A stretch of DNA of 64,000 nucleotides. It comes from Clostridiales bacterium. GTDB lineage: Bacteria > Bacillota > Clostridia > Monoglobales > Monoglobaceae. Positions 1-8,480 of the stretch are shown piece after piece. The notes under the pieces were generated by a model. That model ran no database searches and was not told the DNA's origin. It saw nothing but the letters and a program-made list of their open reading frames with translations. The stretch is from positions 79,066 through 143,065 of the forward strand of contig JAHZIG010000007.1 of the NCBI GenBank assembly GCA_019419865.1, given 5' to 3'. Position 1 is the first letter of the stretch; every line of letters starts with the position of its first letter. A program made the position numbers and the translations under genes.

Positions 1-2
1 CG

Positions 3-548
3 CAGTGGACGGTCACCGGAGCGGCGGCCGCGGTTTTGGGATACGCCGAAGGCTCCGGTTCGGACGGGGCGCAAAAGGAAGTATATATAACTCACGCTAC
101 CACCGGCAGGATAGTCGATTTCGGCGTGAAGGACCCGAACAATATGGGCGGAGCCATGGCGCCCGCCGCGGTAAGCACGCTGACAGAGCATTTTAAGGCG
201 ACGGGAACTCAGCCTAAGGATTACGATCTGATACTGACCGGCGATCTGGGAACGCTCGGCAAGTCGGTCGCGATAGATCTCATGCTCGAGCAGGGTTACG
301 ACCTTAGCGGCCTATACGACGACTGCGGCTGTATGATCTACGATATAGAAAAGCAGGACGTACACGCCGGGGGAAGCGGCTGCGGCTGCGTGAGCATAAC
401 ATTTTGCGGATATATAATAAATTTGATGAGAGAACAGAAACTGAGCCGTGTCCTTGTAGCGGGGACCGGCGCGCTGCTCAGTCCGACCTCTACGCTTCAA
501 GGCGAGTCGATTCCGGGTATAGCGCACGCGGCGGTTATCGAGATTTAG
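3..548 (+). CDS. spoVAD: Stage V sporulation protein AD (SpoVAD), C-terminal part
   Basis: The reading frame is open from the window edge, so the N-terminus is missing. SpoVAD is a thiolase-like component of the SpoVA channel that moves Ca2+-dipicolinic acid into the forespore and releases it at germination. Visible family signatures are LILTGDLG, the DCG..IYD.EKQDVHAGGSGCGC block and the C-terminal GTGALLSPTSTLQGESIPGIAHA segment (quoted here in parts of the usual SpoVAD ending). The ATG at 36 is internal, not the start, because conserved-looking coding continues upstream to base 3. spoVAE follows 90 nt later. Identification is confident; only the length is limited by the edge. Confidence 0.93.
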   Translation, partial: QWTVTGAAAAVLGYAEGSGSDGAQKEVYITHATTGRIVDFGVKDPNNMGGAMAPAAVSTLTEHFKATGTQPKDYDLILTGDLGTLGKSVAIDLMLEQGYDLSGLYDDCGCMIYDIEKQDVHAGGSGCGCVSITFCGYIINLMREQKLSRVLVAGTGALLSPTSTLQGESIPGIAHAAVIEI

Positions 549-638
549 GCCGGTAGGTCGCGCGGAGCCTTTAAATCTGAACAGGAGATAAACGGCGCGA
601 CTTTAAAACATTGTATATATTGTAATAGGAGAAAAAAG

Positions 639-995
639 ATGCAGTATCTGAACGCGTTTTGGGTGGGCGGCTTGATATGCGTCATAGCCCAAATATTGAT
701 CGATAGAACAAAACTTACCCCGGCGAGGATCTTGGTTTCATACGTCGTACTCGGCGTTTTGCTGGGCGGGATAGGCGTGTATGATAAAATCGTGGAGTTC
801 GCCGGAGCGGGAGCGACCGTTCCCATAATAGGTTTTGGCAACGTGCTCGCCAAAGGGGTAATAAAGGGCGTGAACGAGCATGGACTGCTCGGTGTGATAA
901 CTGGCGGCGCGTCCGCGGCGGCGGGCGGAATAGCGGCCGCGATCGTATTCGGTTTTCTTATCGCGCTGATCTTCAGTCCGAAAAGTAAAAAATAA
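639..995 (+). CDS. spoVAE: Stage V sporulation protein AE (SpoVAE)
   Basis: This is a 118-residue integral membrane protein with three to four hydrophobic segments (about 5-20, 30-48, 58-75 and 88-112) and a short basic tail, the usual size of SpoVAEb. The motif PARILVSYV and the segment VPIIGFGNVLAKG are typical of SpoVAC/SpoVAE proteins. It acts in the forespore inner membrane as part of the dipicolinate channel with SpoVAC and SpoVAD. A GGAGAAAA Shine-Dalgarno lies just before the ATG. It directly follows spoVAD, as in other spore formers. In this type of operon transcription is expected from a forespore (sigma-G) promoter upstream, outside the window. Confidence 0.9.
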   Translation: MQYLNAFWVGGLICVIAQILIDRTKLTPARILVSYVVLGVLLGGIGVYDKIVEFAGAGATVPIIGFGNVLAKGVIKGVNEHGLLGVITGGASAAAGGIAAAIVFGFLIALIFSPKSKK

Positions 996-1279
996 ACGTA
1001 TGAGTTAGGAATTAGAAATTAGGAATCGAACTCGTAAGCGGTTGAACGGACGAGGAAGATCATAGTAAAATAAAAAGTAGTCTTAGGACGCGTTTTTATA
1101 GGAGCGGGTCGGGTAGATTCGACTGCGGACGGCTGTGTTTGTAGGATAAAATAAAAGTTTTTTGTCTTCAAGCATAGCGCCGGGGTAGGATCGGAACCGG
1201 CGCGCTCCTGATTTTTTGTTTCCATTTAAGTTGTAATAGTCTGTTAATATTTGATTAATTAAGTCGTAATTTCTGTTAA

Positions 1280-1292
1280 AAGCGAAACGCTT
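1280..1292. promoter_or_regulatory. Inverted repeat overlapping the GH43 -35 box (operator candidate)
   Basis: AAGCG-AAA-CGCTT is a perfect 5-bp inverted repeat whose right arm runs into the -35 element of the GH43 promoter. The placement suits repression of a sugar-utilisation gene by a LacI/ROK-type regulator, but no regulator gene is adjacent. Weak, inference only. Confidence 0.3.
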
Positions 1293-1319
1293 GCTAATTT
1301 TTTATTATTATAGTATAAT
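1291..1319 (+). promoter_or_regulatory. Sigma-A promoter of the GH43 gene
   Basis: TTGCTA (1291-1296), a 17-nt spacer and a perfect TATAAT (1314-1319). Transcription would start near 1326, giving an approximately 85-nt leader. Confidence 0.7.
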
Positions 1320-1410
1320 ATCAATATTCTTATATAAAATTAAATACGCAGTATTTTAGTATGTTTTTTATCTTAAGAAGCAGTTTTATCTAATTTAGGA
1401 GGATATGAAT

Positions 1411-2952
1411 GTGAGCGATAATTTAAGAAACTGGACTGCCGATTTAGGCGACGGCAGATACAAAAACCCAATTTTGTACGCCGACTATTCTGATCCGGAC
1501 GTTATCAGGGTCGGAGAGGACTATTACATGACGGCTTCGAGCTTTACATATGTTCCGGGACTTCCAATTTTACATTCCAAAGATTTGGTAAATTGGGAAC
1601 TGATCAATTACGCCGCGTACGAACTTACGGACGAGTATGATAAACCCAGACACGGATGCGGCGTATGGGCTCCGGCGATAAGGTATCATGACGGAAAGTA
1701 CTGGATATTTTACGGAGATCCCGATTTAGGCGTATTTATGACGAATACCGAGGATATATACGGAAAATGGAGTCCGCTCAAGCTTATTTGGAAGGGCAAG
1801 GGGATCATCGACACCACGCCGCTTTGGGACGACGACGGAAGAGCGTATTTAGTCCATGCTTTTGCCGGTTCGAGATGCGGTTTTAATTCAAGGCTTGCGG
1901 TTTGCGAGATGGAGCCGGACGGAACCGGGATGATCGGTTTGGATTGCTGCGTGTATATGGGCGGCGAAGAGAATCATACGATCGAAGGACCTAAGTTTTA
2001 TAAGAAGGACGGTTACTATTATATTATGGCGCCGGCGGGCGGCGTCGTTCAGGGCTGGCAGGTATGTCTGCGTTCTAAAAACGTATACGGTCCGTATGAG
2101 ATCAAAACTGTTATGCGTCAAGGCGACGCGATCTTTAACGGTCCTCATCAGGGCGGTTGGGTAGATACGCCGGCCGGGGAGGATTGGTTTATCAACTTCC
2201 AGGACCTGGGCGCGTACGGCAGGGTCATTCATTTGAACCCGGTTAAATGGATCGACGGCTGGCCGGCTATGGGCGAAGATATCGACGGCGACTACTGCGG
2301 AAAGCCGGTAGAGACTTATAAAAAGCCGGATCTTCCGGCGCAGCCGATCCTACATATTCCGACGTCGGATGATTTTAAGGCGGATAAGCTCGGCCTTCAG
2401 TGGCAGTGGCAGGCGAATTTTGACGAGAGCTGGTATTCTCTCGCAAATGAAGAAGGACGTTTGCGCCTTTACGCGATTAAAACGGACGGCGCCGACGGCG
2501 AATATCTGCTGAATCGTCCTAACGTTTTGACTCAGATGTGGCGCTCGCCCGTTATGCGGATAACAATGAAGGTAGATCTGTCTTCCGAAAATGAGAGCGG
2601 CGCGGCTTTGGCTATAACCGGAAACGATTATTGCTATATAGCTCTGAAAAACGACGGAACTTTGCTGCAAGTAAAAGGAACTTCAGAGCTTTGCGAGAAC
2701 GTTGAAGAAAACGTAGTTGCGTCCGAAAATATTGGAGTAAGCTCGGTTTGGCTCAGGATCGACGTATGCGGCGAATTTAATTCTCCGAAAGCGAGAGCGA
2801 ATTACTCGTACAGTAAGGACGGTAAAACTTTCGAGCCTTTCGGCGAAGAATTCGAGCCGACTCAAGGGGAGTGGGTCGGAGCGAAAACGGCTATATTCGC
2901 TTTCGGAGACGAGGGCGGTTACGCGGACGTTTCCGAGTTTTGCGTTGATTGA
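1411..2952 (+). CDS. Glycoside hydrolase family 43 (beta-xylosidase / arabinofuranosidase type)
   Basis: The protein hydrolyses beta-xylosidic or alpha-arabinofuranosidic bonds in hemicellulose-derived oligosaccharides, judged from its family. The N-terminal five-bladed propeller (about 18-310) shows the GH43 triad: the base Asp in YSDPDVIRVG, the pKa-modulating Asp in IIDTTPLWDDDG and the acid Glu in TIEGPKFY. Residues about 325-513 form the concanavalin-like beta-sandwich usual in xylosidase-type GH43 enzymes. There is no signal peptide, so it should be cytoplasmic and act on imported oligosaccharides. The ATG at 1405 lies only 2 nt from the AGGAGG site (1397-1402), whereas the GTG at 1411 is 8 nt away, so I chose GTG. 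It stands alone with its own promoter; no transporter is adjacent. The exact substrate cannot be read from sequence. Confidence 0.88.
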   Translation: MSDNLRNWTADLGDGRYKNPILYADYSDPDVIRVGEDYYMTASSFTYVPGLPILHSKDLVNWELINYAAYELTDEYDKPRHGCGVWAPAIRYHDGKYWIFYGDPDLGVFMTNTEDIYGKWSPLKLIWKGKGIIDTTPLWDDDGRAYLVHAFAGSRCGFNSRLAVCEMEPDGTGMIGLDCCVYMGGEENHTIEGPKFYKKDGYYYIMAPAGGVVQGWQVCLRSKNVYGPYEIKTVMRQGDAIFNGPHQGGWVDTPAGEDWFINFQDLGAYGRVIHLNPVKWIDGWPAMGEDIDGDYCGKPVETYKKPDLPAQPILHIPTSDDFKADKLGLQWQWQANFDESWYSLANEEGRLRLYAIKTDGADGEYLLNRPNVLTQMWRSPVMRITMKVDLSSENESGAALAITGNDYCYIALKNDGTLLQVKGTSELCENVEENVVASENIGVSSVWLRIDVCGEFNSPKARANYSYSKDGKTFEPFGEEFEPTQGEWVGAKTAIFAFGDEGGYADVSEFCVD

Positions 2953-3046
2953 CGGATATTTATGCTTAACGCGATTAAGCGAACCTATTACGTTTTTAGT
3001 TTTATGTTGTAAAAATATTTAAATTATATAAAGGGGGAATGCGATA

Positions 3047-4375
3047 ATGCTAAGGACCTTTCATGGCGGCGTACATCCAAACGATATGAAGGCGCCGACG
3101 GCGGGGAAGGCGATCGTCGAGCTTGATCCGCCTAAGGAGCTTGTTTTTCCCGTTACGCAGCACATAGGAGCGCCGGCCGTTCCTTGCGTGAGCGTCGGAG
3201 ATCGGGTGTACATGGGTCAGAAGATCGCGGACGCGGGAGGTTACGTCTCGGCGTGTATTCATTCGAGCGTATCGGGAACCGTGAAAGCGATCGAAAAGAG
3301 GATGAATCCAAACGGTTTGTTTGTGGATTCTATTGTAATTGAAAACGACGGCTTGGACGAGATAGATCCGGATATTCAGGGTCACGGCGACTTTAAAAAG
3401 CTGTCCGCAAAAGAGATCGTCGAGATAATCAAGGCGGCGGGTCTGGTCGGACTCGGAGGAGCGACCTTCCCGGTACACGTTAAACTTTCGCCTCCGCCGG
3501 AAGCTAAGATTGATTATGTTATTGTAAACGCGGCGGAATGCGAACCGTACCTCACCTCGGATTATAGGACCATGCTCGAGCTCCCGGACGATATCATAAA
3601 CGGGCTTAGGGTGATAATGCATATTTTCGGCTTAAAGACCGGTTATATCGGGATCGAAGACAATAAACCCGAGGCGGTAAAAGTTATGACCGAGGCGGCC
3701 GCGAAGCAGAAGGACGCCAAGATCCAGGTGATAACGCTTAAGACAAAATATCCGCAGGGCGGAGAGAAGCAGCTTATCAACGCTATTACCGGGTGCAAGG
3801 TTGGGCCGGGTCAGCTCCCGTGGCAGGTAGGGGCGATAGTCAGCAACGCGGACACTTGCCGTTCGATATACCGCGCCGTGAGGTCGGGTATGCCCCTGCT
3901 TACAAGGATCGTGACCACGGGCGGAGACTGCGTAAAAAGCCCGGGAAACTTCAGGGTCAGGATAGGAACGCCCCTCGGCTATATAATAGAACAGACGGGC
4001 GGGCTTATAGACGAGTCCGGAAAGGTCGTTATGGGCGGACCTATGATGGGGCTTGCGGTACCGAATTTGGACGTGCCCACGGTAAAGGGAACGTCGGGAT
4101 TGTTGGTATTTAATAAGAAGAGCGCGAGAGGTTTTGAGGAAGGGCCATGTCTGCGCTGCGCTAAATGCGTGTACGTCTGTCCGATGAATCTTCTGCCGAA
4201 TAAACTGGATTCGGCGGCGAGAGTCGACGATTGGGATACGCTTAATAAGCTGAATATCACCGACTGTATAGAGTGCGGCAGCTGCGCGTACGTCTGTCCG
4301 GCTAAGCGCCGTCAGGTTCAGCAGATCAAGGTCGCTAAGGTAAAAATGCGCGAAGCGCAGCAGAAAGCTAAATAA
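3047..4375 (+). CDS. rnfC: Rnf complex subunit C (NADH-interacting, iron-sulfur/flavin)
   Basis: RnfC is the peripheral subunit of the Rnf complex that exchanges electrons with NAD and couples ferredoxin oxidation to Na+ or H+ export. The 442-residue protein has an N-terminal barrel-sandwich region (about 30-110, with CIHSSVSGTV), the nucleotide/flavin region GLVGLGGATFPVHVK (about 140-155), and two C-terminal 4Fe-4S motifs, CLRCAKCVYVCP and CIECGSCAYVCP (about 365-425). The length is normal for clostridial RnfC, without the long Ala-rich tail of gammaproteobacterial forms. A GGGGGAA ribosome site precedes the ATG. It is the first gene of a tightly packed rnfCDGEAB operon; rnfD starts 18 nt later. 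Confidence 0.96.
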   Translation: MLRTFHGGVHPNDMKAPTAGKAIVELDPPKELVFPVTQHIGAPAVPCVSVGDRVYMGQKIADAGGYVSACIHSSVSGTVKAIEKRMNPNGLFVDSIVIENDGLDEIDPDIQGHGDFKKLSAKEIVEIIKAAGLVGLGGATFPVHVKLSPPPEAKIDYVIVNAAECEPYLTSDYRTMLELPDDIINGLRVIMHIFGLKTGYIGIEDNKPEAVKVMTEAAAKQKDAKIQVITLKTKYPQGGEKQLINAITGCKVGPGQLPWQVGAIVSNADTCRSIYRAVRSGMPLLTRIVTTGGDCVKSPGNFRVRIGTPLGYIIEQTGGLIDESGKVVMGGPMMGLAVPNLDVPTVKGTSGLLVFNKKSARGFEEGPCLRCAKCVYVCPMNLLPNKLDSAARVDDWDTLNKLNITDCIECGSCAYVCPAKRRQVQQIKVAKVKMREAQQKAK

Positions 4376-4393
4376 GAGAATGGAGAGAAAAGA

Positions 4394-5491
4394 ATGAATA
4401 ATTTATTGGTTGTATCACATTCTCCCCATATCTCGGGGAGAGAGAGCATACAGAGCATAATGCGCGACGTTGTGATCGCGCTAATACCGTCGCTCATAGC
4501 CGGTATGCTGGTATTCGGCTACCGCGCGGGGGTTGTGACCGTACTCAGCGTTTTGGCCTGCGTGTTCTTTGAGTGGGCGTGGGAGAAACTGCTCAAGAAA
4601 AAGTCCACAATAGGCGATCTGAGCGCCGTTGTAACGGGTATGCTTTTGGCGTTTAACCTGCCTGTGACAATACCGCTGTGGATGGTGGTCATAGGCGCGT
4701 TGTTTTCGATAGTTATAGTAAAGCAGTTCTTCGGCGGACTCGGACATAACTTTATGAACCCCGCGCTCGCCGGTCGCGCGTTTTTGCTCGCGTCCTGGTC
4801 GCTGGCTATGACGACCTGGGTGGCTCCGGGGACGTCGGTTCCGTTTTGGAATACGGCGGACGTGGTCACAAGCGCGACGCCTTTAGCGGCGTATGCCGAC
4901 GGCGGCGATCTGCCGAGTTACTTGAATTTGTTCCTCGGCTACACGGGCGGCTGTATTGGAGAGACGTCCGTACTCGCCATATTGATAGGCGCGGCCTATC
5001 TGCTCTGCCGGAAAGTTATCAAGCTGAGAGTTCCGGTAATATACATAGCGACCGTCGCTTTGGGCGCGTGGATATTCGGCGGAAAGGACGGATTCTTTAC
5101 CGGGGACGCGCTGTATCAGATAATGGCCGGAGGCTTGATGTTGGGCGCGTTCTTTATGGCTACCGATTATACTACGACTCCGTACACGCCGAAAGGTCAG
5201 ATAATATTCGCTTTGGGCTGCGGAATCATAACCGTCTTGATCCGTTTCTGGGGCGGCTATCCCGAGGGCTGTTCGTATTCTATCCTGCTTATGAACGTGG
5301 CGACGCCGCTGATCGATAAGCTGACTCAGCCTAAACGCTACGGCGAGACGCGGGCCGCTAAGAGAGAGGCTAAAGCCAAAGCGAAAAAGGAAGAGCAGGA
5401 GAAGGCGGACAAGAGAAAGAACGCGGATAAAATATCGACGCAGAAACGAAACAAGAAGAACTCCGGTTCTGTAAAAAAGAATAGAAGATAG
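4394..5491 (+). CDS. rnfD: Rnf complex subunit D (membrane flavoprotein)
   Basis: An integral membrane subunit, homologous to NqrB, carrying covalent FMN and forming part of the ion path. About eight to ten hydrophobic segments span residues 25-310. The flavinylation motif is TSATPLAAY, where the Thr after SA is the expected phosphoester FMN site. The stretch GGLGHNFMNPALAGRAF and the motif TDYTTTPYTPKGQ are family hallmarks. The protein continues as a highly charged Lys/Arg/Glu-rich tail of about 55 residues (about 312-365), longer than needed for the last membrane helix. It sits between rnfC and rnfG with short gaps. Confidence 0.95.
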   Translation: MNNLLVVSHSPHISGRESIQSIMRDVVIALIPSLIAGMLVFGYRAGVVTVLSVLACVFFEWAWEKLLKKKSTIGDLSAVVTGMLLAFNLPVTIPLWMVVIGALFSIVIVKQFFGGLGHNFMNPALAGRAFLLASWSLAMTTWVAPGTSVPFWNTADVVTSATPLAAYADGGDLPSYLNLFLGYTGGCIGETSVLAILIGAAYLLCRKVIKLRVPVIYIATVALGAWIFGGKDGFFTGDALYQIMAGGLMLGAFFMATDYTTTPYTPKGQIIFALGCGIITVLIRFWGGYPEGCSYSILLMNVATPLIDKLTQPKRYGETRAAKREAKAKAKKEEQEKADKRKNADKISTQKRNKKNSGSVKKNRR

Positions 5492-5505
5492 GAGGCAAAG
5501 ACGTA

Positions 5506-6123
5506 ATGAACGAGACTATAAAACTTGCGATCAAGCTGTTTGTAATAACGGCTGTTGTGGCGGCTTTGCTTGCTGTGGTCAATATGGTGACGGAACCGCT
5601 GATAGAGGCTAATAATGAAAGAACGTTTAATGAGACGATGTCGGAAGTACTGCCCGAGGCTGAAGAGTTCGAGGAGGTAGACGTGGAAATAACTCCCGAG
5701 GACGACGCGGTCGCGGTGGATAGCGTATACGCGGGCAGATCCGGCGGCGACGTCGTAGGCTATGTGGTAACTGCGGTGTGCAGCGAGGGCTACGGCGGAG
5801 ATATAACGGTGATGACCGGCATAAATTCGGATTTTACTGTGAATAAAGCCGAGGTTACCGAGATGGACGAGACGCCGGGGCTTGGAGCTAAAGCTCAGGG
5901 CGAATGGATAGACCAATTTCAAGGGCTTAGCGAAGATATAGAGGTAGATAAGAACGGCTCCGCCCAGATCGACAATAAAGTCGAGGCGATCTCGGGAGCT
6001 ACTATAACTTCAAGAGCCGTGACAAAGGCGGTCAACGAGTCGATCAAGGCCGCTGAAGAATCCGCGGCTTTGGCTGAAGATTCGTCTTCGGATATAAATA
6101 ACGGCGCAGAGGAGGATGAATAA
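5506..6123 (+). CDS. rnfG: Rnf complex subunit G (covalent-FMN electron carrier)
   Basis: A 205-residue protein with one N-terminal membrane anchor (about 7-27) and an extracytoplasmic FMN-binding domain. The flavinylation motif ISGATITSRAV (about 162-172) holds the Thr that carries FMN through a phosphoester bond; TPGLGAK (about 120-126) is also conserved. It passes electrons between RnfD and the rest of the membrane chain. The last about 30 residues are acidic and probably disordered. Its TAA stop overlaps the rnfE ATG by one base, which suggests translational coupling. Confidence 0.95.
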   Translation: MNETIKLAIKLFVITAVVAALLAVVNMVTEPLIEANNERTFNETMSEVLPEAEEFEEVDVEITPEDDAVAVDSVYAGRSGGDVVGYVVTAVCSEGYGGDITVMTGINSDFTVNKAEVTEMDETPGLGAKAQGEWIDQFQGLSEDIEVDKNGSAQIDNKVEAISGATITSRAVTKAVNESIKAAEESAALAEDSSSDINNGAEEDE

Positions 6124-6767
6124 TGAAAAGCCAATCGTTTTTTAAGACTTTTGTAAACGGTTTGTTTAAGGAAAACCCCACGTTCGTGTTATTCTTGGGC
6201 ATGTGTCCGACTCTGGCGGTAACTACCGGGGTTACAAACGCGATAGGCATGGGGCTTTCGACCACGGCGGTGCTGATATGTTCTAATATAGTAATATCTA
6301 TGCTGAGAAAATTTATTCCGGATAAGATCAGGATAGCTTCATACGTCGTAGTTATCGCCGGATTTGTAACAATAGTACAGATGCTTATGAACGCGTACGT
6401 TCCGGCTCTGTCCAGCAGTCTTGGCATCTACATACCGCTTATTGTCGTCAACTGTATAATTTTAGGCCGCGCCGAGGCTTTTGCAAGCAAGAACACGGTC
6501 CTCGCGTCCGCGGCGGACGGCGCCGGTATGGGACTCGGTTTTACGATGTCGCTGACGCTGATCGCGTCGGTCAGAGAGATACTCGGCGCGGGTACGTTTG
6601 CGGGGATACAATTGTTCGGCGACAGCTTCCAGCCGGTTTCGATAATGATCCTGCCGCCGGGAGCGTTTCTGACGCTCGGCATACTCTTGGCGTTGATCAA
6701 CCTGATCGCGGCGAGGGTGAAAAATTCAAAGCTTAAGAAAAGCGCTGAGGAGGGGAATAATATATGA
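6123..6767 (+). CDS. rnfE: Rnf complex subunit E (membrane)
   Basis: A six-helix membrane subunit related to NqrD. Family features are ENPTFVLFLGMCPTLAVTT near the N-terminus with its conserved Cys, the inverted-repeat Cys region VVNCIILGRAEAFA, and GAGMGLGFTMSLTL. The two Cys residues are thought to hold an Fe or 2Fe-2S centre in the RnfA/RnfE (NqrD/NqrE) heterodimer. It overlaps rnfG by one base and rnfA by four (ATGA). Confidence 0.95.
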   Translation: MKSQSFFKTFVNGLFKENPTFVLFLGMCPTLAVTTGVTNAIGMGLSTTAVLICSNIVISMLRKFIPDKIRIASYVVVIAGFVTIVQMLMNAYVPALSSSLGIYIPLIVVNCIILGRAEAFASKNTVLASAADGAGMGLGFTMSLTLIASVREILGAGTFAGIQLFGDSFQPVSIMILPPGAFLTLGILLALINLIAARVKNSKLKKSAEEGNNI

Positions 6768-7357
6768 TTAGCGAATTATTGATCATAAGCGTGAGTGCGA
6801 TACTTATAAACAACTATGTGTTGGTCCAGTTCCTCGGTATATGTCCCTTCCTCGGCGTATCGAAAAAGGTAGATACGGCGATAGGTATGGGTCTTGCCGT
6901 AATATTCGTAATGGCTTGCGCCTCGGCTATAACATGGTGCGTTCAGTATTACCTGCTGGTTCCGTTCAATATGGAATATATGCAGACCATAGCGTTTATC
7001 CTGGTTATAGCCGTGCTGGTGCAGTTTGTCGAGATGTTTCTTAAAAAGTCGATCCCCGCGCTGTATAACTCGCTCGGCGTGTATCTGCCGCTTATTACGA
7101 CCAACTGCGCGGTCTTGGGCGTGGCTATACTAAACATATCGCAGTTCGGCGGTATGGAGATGAGTTTCGTTAAATCGGTCGTATACGGTACGACCGCTGG
7201 AATGGGCTTTACGCTTGCGATCGTGCTGTTTGCGGGAGTGCGCGAGCGTTTGGAGAGCTCGGACATACCCGGATTTTTAAAGGGGATGCCGATAACGCTT
7301 ATTACGGCGGCGCTGTTGTCTATAGCGTTTCTGGGATTCTCCGGGCTGAGTTTTTGA
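6764..7357 (+). CDS. rnfA: Rnf complex subunit A (membrane)
   Basis: A six-helix membrane subunit, paralogous to RnfE and related to NqrE. It shows NNYVLVQFLGICPFLGVS near the N-terminus, LPLITTNCAVLGVA in the middle and GTTAGMGFTLAIVLFAGVRE toward the end, all diagnostic. The two Cys residues (in GICPF and TTNCA) pair with those of RnfE around the intramembrane iron centre. It begins within the rnfE stop codon, and rnfB follows after 16 nt with a GGAGG ribosome site. Confidence 0.95.
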   Translation: MISELLIISVSAILINNYVLVQFLGICPFLGVSKKVDTAIGMGLAVIFVMACASAITWCVQYYLLVPFNMEYMQTIAFILVIAVLVQFVEMFLKKSIPALYNSLGVYLPLITTNCAVLGVAILNISQFGGMEMSFVKSVVYGTTAGMGFTLAIVLFAGVRERLESSDIPGFLKGMPITLITAALLSIAFLGFSGLSF

Positions 7358-7373
7358 TGAGGAGGTATAGTAT

Positions 7374-8270
7374 ATGAGTCAAATACTGATCCCATTGATC
7401 GTTATAGGCGGAATGGGAATTATATTCGGGGCGCTTCTTGGAGTAGCGTCCAAGGTTTTTGCGGTACAGGAAGACGAGCGTATACCACAGATCCTCGTAG
7501 CGCTGCCGGGAGCGAACTGCGGCGGTTGCGGCTATGCCGGGTGTTCGGCGTATGCGAACGCGATATGTACGGGCGGAGCCAAAACCAATATGTGTCCGGT
7601 AGGCGGAGCCGAGGTAGCTCGGAAAATTTCGGACATAATGGGCGTAGAGCCGGAAGAAAAGGAAAAGCTGGTCGCGCGGGTATTATGTAACGGAACGCCT
7701 CAGAGAGCGCTCCAGAAGTACGAGTTCGACGGTCCAAGAGACTGTCACAGCGCGGCGCGTTTGGGCGGCGGCGAGAAGATGTGCGCTTACGGCTGCTTAG
7801 GCTTCGGGTCCTGCGTAAAAGTTTGTAAATTCGGAGCTATGTCGATAAAAAACGGAGTGGCGTATGTGGATATAGACAAGTGCGTAGCCTGCGGCGCTTG
7901 CGCCGCCGAATGTCCCAAGAAGATAATAAAGATACTTCCGTTTAAAAGCAAGTATACGATCACGTGCAAAAACGTCGAGAAGGGCAAGACTACAAGACAC
8001 GACTGTCAGGTCGGCTGTATAGGCTGCGGTATTTGCGCTAAGGCGTGTCCCAAGCAGGCTATTACAATAAGCGACAACCTTGCCGTTATCGATCCAAACA
8101 AATGCGTTAATTGCGGCATATGCGCGTCCAAATGTCCGCAAAAGGCGATAAATAAAGTGACAAAGGACGGTTTGCAGGGACCGCAGGAGCGGAAAGAGGT
8201 AAAGCCTAAGCTGACGCCCGAGCAGATAGAGGAGCTTAAAAAGAAAAAAGCGGCTCAGGCTCAGCCGTAA
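7374..8270 (+). CDS. rnfB: Rnf complex subunit B (ferredoxin-type iron-sulfur subunit)
   Basis: RnfB is the entry point for electrons from reduced ferredoxin. It has an N-terminal membrane anchor (about 5-27), a Cys-rich Fes-type 4Fe-4S motif around CGGCGYAGCSAYA, and further Cys motifs (CAYGCLGFGSCVKVC, CVACGACAAECP, CIGCGICAKACP and CVNCGICASKCP), giving roughly six cluster sites. That matches clostridial RnfB, which has more clusters than proteobacterial forms. The C-terminus is a charged Lys/Glu/Gln-rich tail. It is the last gene of the operon and is followed by a terminator hairpin. Confidence 0.95.
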   Translation: MSQILIPLIVIGGMGIIFGALLGVASKVFAVQEDERIPQILVALPGANCGGCGYAGCSAYANAICTGGAKTNMCPVGGAEVARKISDIMGVEPEEKEKLVARVLCNGTPQRALQKYEFDGPRDCHSAARLGGGEKMCAYGCLGFGSCVKVCKFGAMSIKNGVAYVDIDKCVACGACAAECPKKIIKILPFKSKYTITCKNVEKGKTTRHDCQVGCIGCGICAKACPKQAITISDNLAVIDPNKCVNCGICASKCPQKAINKVTKDGLQGPQERKEVKPKLTPEQIEELKKKKAAQAQP

Positions 8271-8286
8271 ATAAATAATAGTTTTT

Positions 8287-8323
8287 AACTCAGGGGAATT
8301 TCTGCTTTCCCTTGAGTTTTTTG
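8287..8323 (+). terminator. Rho-independent terminator of the rnf operon
   Basis: A 12-bp stem, AACTCAGGGGAA paired with TTCCCTTGAGTT (one G-T wobble), is followed by a T-run, 17 nt after the rnfB stop. Confidence 0.88.
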
Positions 8324-8406
8324 TTTCCTATATAATATAAATACCAGCATAAAGGTCTAATAGAGATTCTTATTTTTAGAATATGAAAGCATAGCTTATT
8401 TGATTG

Positions 8407-8435
8407 TTGACAACATTTGGATATAGCGCTAAAAT
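8407..8435 (+). promoter_or_regulatory. Sigma-A promoter of the marR-ABC exporter operon
   Basis: Perfect TTGACA (8407-8412), 17-nt spacer and TAAAAT (8430-8435), about 45 nt before the MarR start codon. The start-site region coincides with the inverted repeat at 8435-8452. Confidence 0.85.
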
Positions 8436-8452
8436 AGTTGCGTGTGCAACTA
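8435..8452. promoter_or_regulatory. MarR-type operator at the transcription start
   Basis: A perfect palindrome, TAGTTGC-GTGT-GCAACTA, with 7-bp arms starts on the last base of the -10 box. The AGTTGC-N4-GCAACT pattern is a common MarR-family site, so the downstream MarR protein probably binds here and blocks its own promoter. Confidence 0.75.
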
Positions 8453-8480
8453 ATATTATATAACGGGAGCGACGGAAATT

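Larger units (their letters stand above)
996..1410. other. Intergenic region between spoVAE and the GH43 gene
   Basis: No convincing gene is present. The first part contains short near-repeats of the ATTAG type at 1005-1026 (TTAGGAATTAGAAATTAGGAA), loosely like the repeats at the right end of the window. The second half is AT-rich and holds the GH43 promoter (1291-1319) and an overlapping inverted repeat. A 68-codon open frame on the minus strand has no ribosome site and no recognisable product. Confidence 0.6.

Noticed and set aside
3006..3030. Promoter directly before rnfC
   Set aside because: TTGTAA and TATATA are present but only about 12 nt apart, too close for sigma-A; the real rnf promoter was not located.
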